A DNA stretch of 8,625 nt from Burkholderiales bacterium. GTDB taxonomy: Bacteria > Actinomycetota > Thermoleophilia > Gaiellales > Gaiellaceae. The stretch is taken from contig JAICUZ010000104.1 in the NCBI GenBank assembly GCA_025935595.1, positions 1 through 8,625 on the forward strand, read 5' to 3'. The notes under the pieces were generated by a model. That model saw only the letters and a list, made by a program, of their open reading frames with translations, was not told where the DNA came from and searched no databases. The translations under genes were made by a program, and so were the position numbers. The number at the start of each line of letters is the position of its first letter. Positions within the stretch are counted from its first letter, which is position 1. This document shows positions 4,467 to 8,625 of this stretch, piece after piece.

Positions 4467-7400
4467 ATGACCGCCGTCGCGATCCGCGGGACGACGTATC
4501 CGGTCGTCTTCCCCAAGCTGCGCGACCCCCGCCTCCATCTGGCGGCGACGATCACGTCCCTGCAGGTTCTGGGGCAGGTTGCCTTCAACTTCCGGCTCTC
4601 GATCTCGCAGATCCTGGTGGCGCTCGCCACGTGCGCGGTGCTCGAGATCGCGATCACCTTCCGCACGAAGCGGGTGATCATGTGGCCGGCGAGCGCCCTG
4701 CTGACGGGCAACGGGGTCGCGTTCGTGCTCCGCATCCCGAACATGCCGCACGGCGACTGGTGGAGCTTCCGCGACTGGTGGCTGTTCGCGGCGGTCGCCG
4801 GCGGCTCGCTGCTCTCGAAGCACGTGATCAAGTGGAAGGGCGAGCACGTCTTCAACCCGTCGAACATCGGTCTCGTCGCGTGCTTCCTGATCGTGGGCCG
4901 CGGCCGCGCCGACCCGCTCGATTTCTGGTGGGGGCCGATGTCGTGGTGGATGGCGCTTGCGCTCGCGATCATCGTCACGGGCGGGTTCACGATCCTGCGC
5001 CGCCTCCATCTGCTGCGCGTCGCGCTCGGATTCTGGGCTGCGTTCGCGGTCGGGATCGGTGTGCTCGCGCTCGCGGGGCACCAGATGACCGCGCGCTGGT
5101 ACCTCGGCCCCATCACCGGCTGGAACCTCTGGTGGATCCTGATCAGCTCGCCGGAGGTGCTCGTCTTCCTGTTCTTCATGATCACCGATCCGAAGACGGC
5201 TCCCGCAGGCGGCCGCGCCCGCGTGATCTACGCGGTCACGCTTGGATTGCTCGCCGCGCTGCTGATCGCGCCGACGCGAACGGAGTTCGCGGCGAAGGTT
5301 GCGCTACTCGGCGCACTCGCGGTCGTCTGCGCGGCCAGGCCGTTCCTCGTCTACGTGCCGCGCCGCGTCCTCGTGCTCGCCGCCGCGGCGGCCGCCTGCG
5401 CGTACCTTCCTGCGCTCGTCGTTGCGGGAAACGGCGGCGGCACGGTCGCGGCTTCCAAGCCGCTGGCGCCCGGAGCGCTCCCACCGGTCACGATCCTCCC
5501 GTCGAAGGGCGTGCAGACGAAGCTGACCCAGTCGACTGCCGACCTGATCGCGCACGATCTCCTGAAGGTCGTCCCCGCGCACGACGGCGACCGCATCACC
5601 CTGCACCTCGAGCCGGGCGCGGGACAGGACCCCCCGTTCGCAGTCGCCCAGCTCGCGGGGCGGACGTATCGCCTGAACCAGGTCGGAAACGCCTGGTCGC
5701 TGCAGGCGGCGCCGACTGCGAAGCCGAGCACCGTGCTCGCGGGCAAGGAGCTCGCGGGCACGAAGCTGACCAACGTGGCGGCGTCGGTCGGGCTCGACTT
5801 CACGCAGGGCTCGTTCACGTTCGGGACCTCGAACGAAAGCAAGGCGATGATGGGCGGCGGAGTCTGCTTCATCGACTACAACGGCGATGGCAAGCTCGAT
5901 CTGTTCGCCGTCAACTCCTACTCGAGCGCCGACACTCAGACGTGGGAGGCGCACGGCGGGTTGCCGCGGAGCCGGTTGTACGAGAACGTCGGCGGGCGCT
6001 TCCGCGACGTGACGAACAAGACGCATGCGGGGCTCGCCGTGCAGGGAGACGGCTGCGTCGCCGCCGACCTGAACGGCGACGGGCGCACCGATCTCGCGGT
6101 CACGACCACGAGCGGTGTCGACGTGCTCTGGAACGATGCCGGGACATTCCGCACCTCGCCGCTCCCGGCGAACGGGTGGTACACGGGAATCGCCTCGGCC
6201 GATGTGAACGGCGACGGCCGGCCCGACCTGTTCGCGGCCGGCTACTCCGACCCGAACGACCCGGTGCCGAGCTCGTTCGCAGGCTTCCCGACGAACATTG
6301 CGGGCGTCCGCGACCTGCTGTTCCTGAACGGCGGCGACGGCAAGTTCCGCGAGACCGGCGTCGCTGCCGGTCTCGAGACGAACGCGTTCCGTCATGGGCT
6401 CGGCGCGCAGTTCATGGACGTGAACGGCGACGGGCGGCCCGACCTGTACGTGGCGAACGACGAGGATCCGAACGAGCTCTACGTCAACGTGCCGTGGCCG
6501 GGCGGCGTCAGGGCGGATCCGGCCGGGCTCGGCTTCCGGTACGAGGAGCGCGCCGCTCAGGCAGGCGTCGCCGATCCGTTCGCGGGCATGGGCATCGCCG
6601 CCCGCGACGGGCGGCTACTCGTCACGAACTCGCGCGGCGAACCGTCCGCGGCCTACCGCCGGAGCGGTCCGGCGGCGTTCTCGAACGACCGTCCGAGCGT
6701 CGACCCCGGGCTCGGCCGCGGCTTCGCCGGCTGGGGTGCTTCGTGGGTCGATCTCCAGAACACGGGCCGGCTCGATCTCGTCTTGACGGCCGGGGCGATC
6801 CCGGTGACGAACCTCGCGCAGGACGCCGAGACGGTCCGCGTGCTCGCCCAGAACCAACGCGGCGCGCTGCGCGACAACACCGCGTCCGTCCTCGGGAACG
6901 TGCGGCTGAACGGCCGCGGTCTCGCAGTCGCGGACGCGTGGAACGACGGCCGCCAGGAGGTGGCGATCAACACGATCGGCGGGAACCTCGTGCTGCTCCA
7001 GCCGACGAAGCCGAGCGGTCACTGGCTGGACGTCGCGCTGACTCGCTTCTCGCCGGGTGCGGTCGTCACGGCGATCCTGCCGAGCGGCCGCCGGATCTCG
7101 GGCGAGGTTCGCGCGGGAAGCAGCTACCTCTCGTCGGAGGATCCCCGCGTCCACTTCGGGCTCGGCTCGGCGACGCGCGTCGCGCAGTTGGTCGTCCGCT
7201 CCACGTCGGGGCAATACACGCGGCTCGCGAACGTGCCGGTCGATCGCGTCGTCACCGTCCTCGCCCCGCAGGCGACGTTGCCCACCGCCCCGGCGGCGAG
7301 CGTTGCGGCGATCGCCGGGTGCTCGTCGGCTGCGGGCGGACGGTCGGTCGCGCGCGTCTGGAACGACGCGGCGGTCGCCGCGCTCCGCGCAGGCGCTGCG

Positions 7401-8513
7401 CCGGAGCCGGTGCAGGCACGCGACCTGTACGACCTTGCGCTCGCGATGCGCCAGGCGTACTCGCTCGCGCACACGTCGAGCGACCGGAACGCCGCGATCA
7501 GCTTCGCCGCGTACCGCCTGCTGCTGTGGCAAGCATCGCACGCCTCGAACCTCTCGCAGACGTTCGGGCTGCTCTCGAAGCAGCTGCGTGCGCTCTGCTA
7601 CTCGCCGAACTACACGGCGCGGGGCGGCGCGGGCGCCGCGCTCGGCAACCGCATCGCGGCCGAGGCGATCGCCTCCGGCGGACACGACGGCTCCAACGAG
7701 TCGCTGCACTACGCCGATCCGACCTACGCGCCGCAGAACCAGCCGCTGATCGTGGCGCAGGCCGGCTCGACTGTGCACGACGCGACGTTCTGGCAGCCCC
7801 TCGCACTCGCGCAGGTGTCGCCGCGCGGCTCGGGCGCCGTGCCGGCGGCGGTGCAGTCGTTCGTCGGCTCGCAGTGGGGTGGCGTGCGGACGTTCGCCGG
7901 CAAGGTCGCGGTGCCGGCGCCGAAGGTCGGCGACCCGGACGGTGCGGCGTATAGAGAGGCAGCGATCGCCGCGATCCGTGCGACCGCGGGGTCGTCGCGT
8001 TCGACGAACGTCGATCCGTCGCCGGCCGGATGGAACGCGGCGCTCGACGGCTTGCCTCCCGGCGATCTTCGCCGTGACGTCGAAGTCGACCTCGCGCTCA
8101 ACGCAGCGCTCAACGACGCCGCAGTCGCCGCGTACGGCGCGAAGCGCACGTATCAGACACCGCGGCCGATCTCGATGATCCGCTACCTCGCGTTCAACGG
8201 GCGCCTTCCGGTCGTCGCCGGGCTGACCCGTCGGGCCGGTAAGACGATCGAGGTGCGAGTCGGCAGCCGCTGGGTGCGCGGCGACCGCTGGGCCCCGCCC
8301 GCTCCGACCCCGGCGTCGCCGGGCTATCCGTCGACGAATGCGGCGTTCTCCGCGGCAGCCGAGGGCGTGCTCGGCAAGGCGTTCGCAGCGCGCGCAGCCG
8401 GTGCTGCAAACGTCGGCGTCGAGCAGGGCACCGAGCTGCCCGCAGACGCCGCGGCCGGCAAGCAGCTGGGCTCCGCAGTCGCGGCGCGCGTGCTCGCGCG
8501 GCTCAGCCGGTAG
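4467..8513 (+). CDS. Three-module membrane fusion: UnbU/RnfD-like + FG-GAP-ASPIC/UnbV + vanadium-haloperoxidase/PAP2-like domain
   Basis: This 1348-residue protein has three modules. Residues 1-320 hold about ten hydrophobic segments (near 24-40, 46-64, 70-90, 104-121, 130-144, 158-177, 185-203, 219-240, 252-269, 275-296, 301-320). Motifs KHVIKWKGEHVFNPSNIGL and FMITDPKTAP mark the UnbU/NqrB/RnfD group; no SGAT-type flavin site is seen. After a linker of unknown fold (322-430) comes a CRTAC1-like propeller with calcium-type DxNGDGxxDL repeats at 470, 534, 579 and 651 and weaker blades at 762 and 823. Its ASPIC/UnbV domain is at 852-932 (GSSYLSSEDPRVHFGLG). Residues 958-1348 resemble vanadium-haloperoxidase/PAP2 relatives (ARVWNDAAVAAL, AAISFAAYRLLL, FWQPLAL, KRTYQTPRPISMIR, GYPSTNAAFS). 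Lys1226 and Arg1233 remain, but the SGH motif reads STN (1289-1291). UnbU and UnbV accompany enediyne clusters and occur elsewhere; their biochemistry is poorly known. Modules 2-3 probably face the outside. The frame is intact. The ATG is favoured by the TAGTGT box eight bases upstream. Confidence 0.85.
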   Translation: MTAVAIRGTTYPVVFPKLRDPRLHLAATITSLQVLGQVAFNFRLSISQILVALATCAVLEIAITFRTKRVIMWPASALLTGNGVAFVLRIPNMPHGDWWSFRDWWLFAAVAGGSLLSKHVIKWKGEHVFNPSNIGLVACFLIVGRGRADPLDFWWGPMSWWMALALAIIVTGGFTILRRLHLLRVALGFWAAFAVGIGVLALAGHQMTARWYLGPITGWNLWWILISSPEVLVFLFFMITDPKTAPAGGRARVIYAVTLGLLAALLIAPTRTEFAAKVALLGALAVVCAARPFLVYVPRRVLVLAAAAAACAYLPALVVAGNGGGTVAASKPLAPGALPPVTILPSKGVQTKLTQSTADLIAHDLLKVVPAHDGDRITLHLEPGAGQDPPFAVAQLAGRTYRLNQVGNAWSLQAAPTAKPSTVLAGKELAGTKLTNVAASVGLDFTQGSFTFGTSNESKAMMGGGVCFIDYNGDGKLDLFAVNSYSSADTQTWEAHGGLPRSRLYENVGGRFRDVTNKTHAGLAVQGDGCVAADLNGDGRTDLAVTTTSGVDVLWNDAGTFRTSPLPANGWYTGIASADVNGDGRPDLFAAGYSDPNDPVPSSFAGFPTNIAGVRDLLFLNGGDGKFRETGVAAGLETNAFRHGLGAQFMDVNGDGRPDLYVANDEDPNELYVNVPWPGGVRADPAGLGFRYEERAAQAGVADPFAGMGIAARDGRLLVTNSRGEPSAAYRRSGPAAFSNDRPSVDPGLGRGFAGWGASWVDLQNTGRLDLVLTAGAIPVTNLAQDAETVRVLAQNQRGALRDNTASVLGNVRLNGRGLAVADAWNDGRQEVAINTIGGNLVLLQPTKPSGHWLDVALTRFSPGAVVTAILPSGRRISGEVRAGSSYLSSEDPRVHFGLGSATRVAQLVVRSTSGQYTRLANVPVDRVVTVLAPQATLPTAPAASVAAIAGCSSAAGGRSVARVWNDAAVAALRAGAAPEPVQARDLYDLALAMRQAYSLAHTSSDRNAAISFAAYRLLLWQASHASNLSQTFGLLSKQLRALCYSPNYTARGGAGAALGNRIAAEAIASGGHDGSNESLHYADPTYAPQNQPLIVAQAGSTVHDATFWQPLALAQVSPRGSGAVPAAVQSFVGSQWGGVRTFAGKVAVPAPKVGDPDGAAYREAAIAAIRATAGSSRSTNVDPSPAGWNAALDGLPPGDLRRDVEVDLALNAALNDAAVAAYGAKRTYQTPRPISMIRYLAFNGRLPVVAGLTRRAGKTIEVRVGSRWVRGDRWAPPAPTPASPGYPSTNAAFSAAAEGVLGKAFAARAAGAANVGVEQGTELPADAAAGKQLGSAVAARVLARLSR
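5736..5765 (+). repeat. Tandem 15 bp duplication inside the fusion gene
   Basis: CTCGCGGGCAAGGAG at 5736-5750 is followed directly by CTCGCGGGCACGAAG at 5751-5765, with two mismatches. They encode LAGKE and LAGTK just before the propeller starts (residues 424-433). It looks like a small in-frame slippage duplication in the linker. Confidence 0.6.
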
Positions 8514-8531
8514 ATCTCGCAGCCTGCGGTT

Positions 8532-8625
8532 CTAGCCGGCCCACCAGCCGCGCTCACCATCGACGTCGCCGCGCGGATCGTCGCCGAGGTTGGGCGCGCC
8601 GATGACGAGGATCTCGAGCCCAGCC
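8532..8625 (-). CDS. Probable cupin-domain protein, C-terminal fragment (5' end outside window)
   Basis: The minus strand is open from the window edge to TAG at 8534-8532, giving 30 residues. They read as a strand (LEILVIGAPNLGD) followed by an acidic stretch (DDPRGDVDGE) and the end RGWWAG. A final strand of the type LEILVIGAP and a Trp-rich end are common in small single-domain cupins, where it follows the barrel, but no metal ligand is in view. The gene would converge on the large fusion gene with an 18 bp gap that holds no clear terminator hairpin. The call rests on a short segment and could be wrong; coding on this strand is more secure than the family. Confidence 0.5.
   Translation of the reverse strand, partial: AGLEILVIGAPNLGDDPRGDVDGERGWWAG

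Noticed and set aside
4301..5185. Minus-strand 294-codon open frame under the start of the fusion gene
   Set aside because: It runs across the divergent promoter gap and under strong membrane-domain coding on the plus strand; its product shows no domain pattern.
4457..7954. A second very long plus-strand open frame overlapping the fusion gene
   Set aside because: Its translation is dominated by Arg, Pro, Gly and Ala with no domain motif, while the other frame shows clear membrane, DxNGDG and ASPIC signatures. It is a shadow produced by high GC.
8514..8531. Terminator hairpin between the fusion gene and the cupin fragment
   Set aside because: GCAG-C-CTGC is a 4 bp palindrome with almost no loop and no T-run, too weak to call.

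Overview
The window is dense, GC-rich bacterial chromosome. Genes are packed with 4 to 26 bp overlaps, starts are often GTG, and several starts lie 6 to 8 bases after a TAnnnT box with no Shine-Dalgarno, as expected for leaderless mRNAs. Together with the protein families this points to a high-GC actinobacterium, perhaps of the Thermoleophilia type. The lineage is inference from composition and gene style, not from a marker gene.

Left part (1-2345): the tail of a zinc-type glucose/sugar dehydrogenase converges on, and overlaps, a class I SAM methyltransferase gene on the minus strand. Behind the methyltransferase lies a 138 bp gap holding a six-unit array of CGTCTGACG or its reverse complement, phased at 11-12 bp. 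Upstream of that on the same strand is a two-gene unit: a Gfo/Idh/MocA oxidoreductase and a translationally coupled 69-residue protein joined by an ATGA overlap.

Middle (2346-4442): a divergent gap of about 40 bp leads into a plus-strand operon of three overlapping genes: a thioredoxin-fold/GST-N-like protein, a second Gfo/Idh/MocA oxidoreductase, and a D-lyxose/D-mannose-type cupin isomerase. The two oxidoreductases, the isomerase and the sugar dehydrogenase together look like a sugar or polyol catabolic neighbourhood. The isomerase gene runs 26 bp into a convergent GlcG/HbpS-like (heme-binding family) gene.

Right part (4467-8513): a single 1348-residue gene, divergent from the GlcG/HbpS-like gene across a 24 bp gap with back-to-back -10 boxes. 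It fuses three modules that I know as separate proteins: an UnbU/RnfD/NqrB-like polytopic membrane domain, a CRTAC1-like calcium-binding FG-GAP/VCBS propeller ending in an ASPIC/UnbV domain, and a C-terminal domain of the vanadium-haloperoxidase/PAP2 superfamily. The C-terminal domain keeps the Lys and Arg of the vanadate/phosphate pocket but has lost both catalytic histidine positions. This membrane-anchored fusion is the most unusual object in the window. The last 94 bases hold the C-terminal end of a probable cupin protein on the minus strand.
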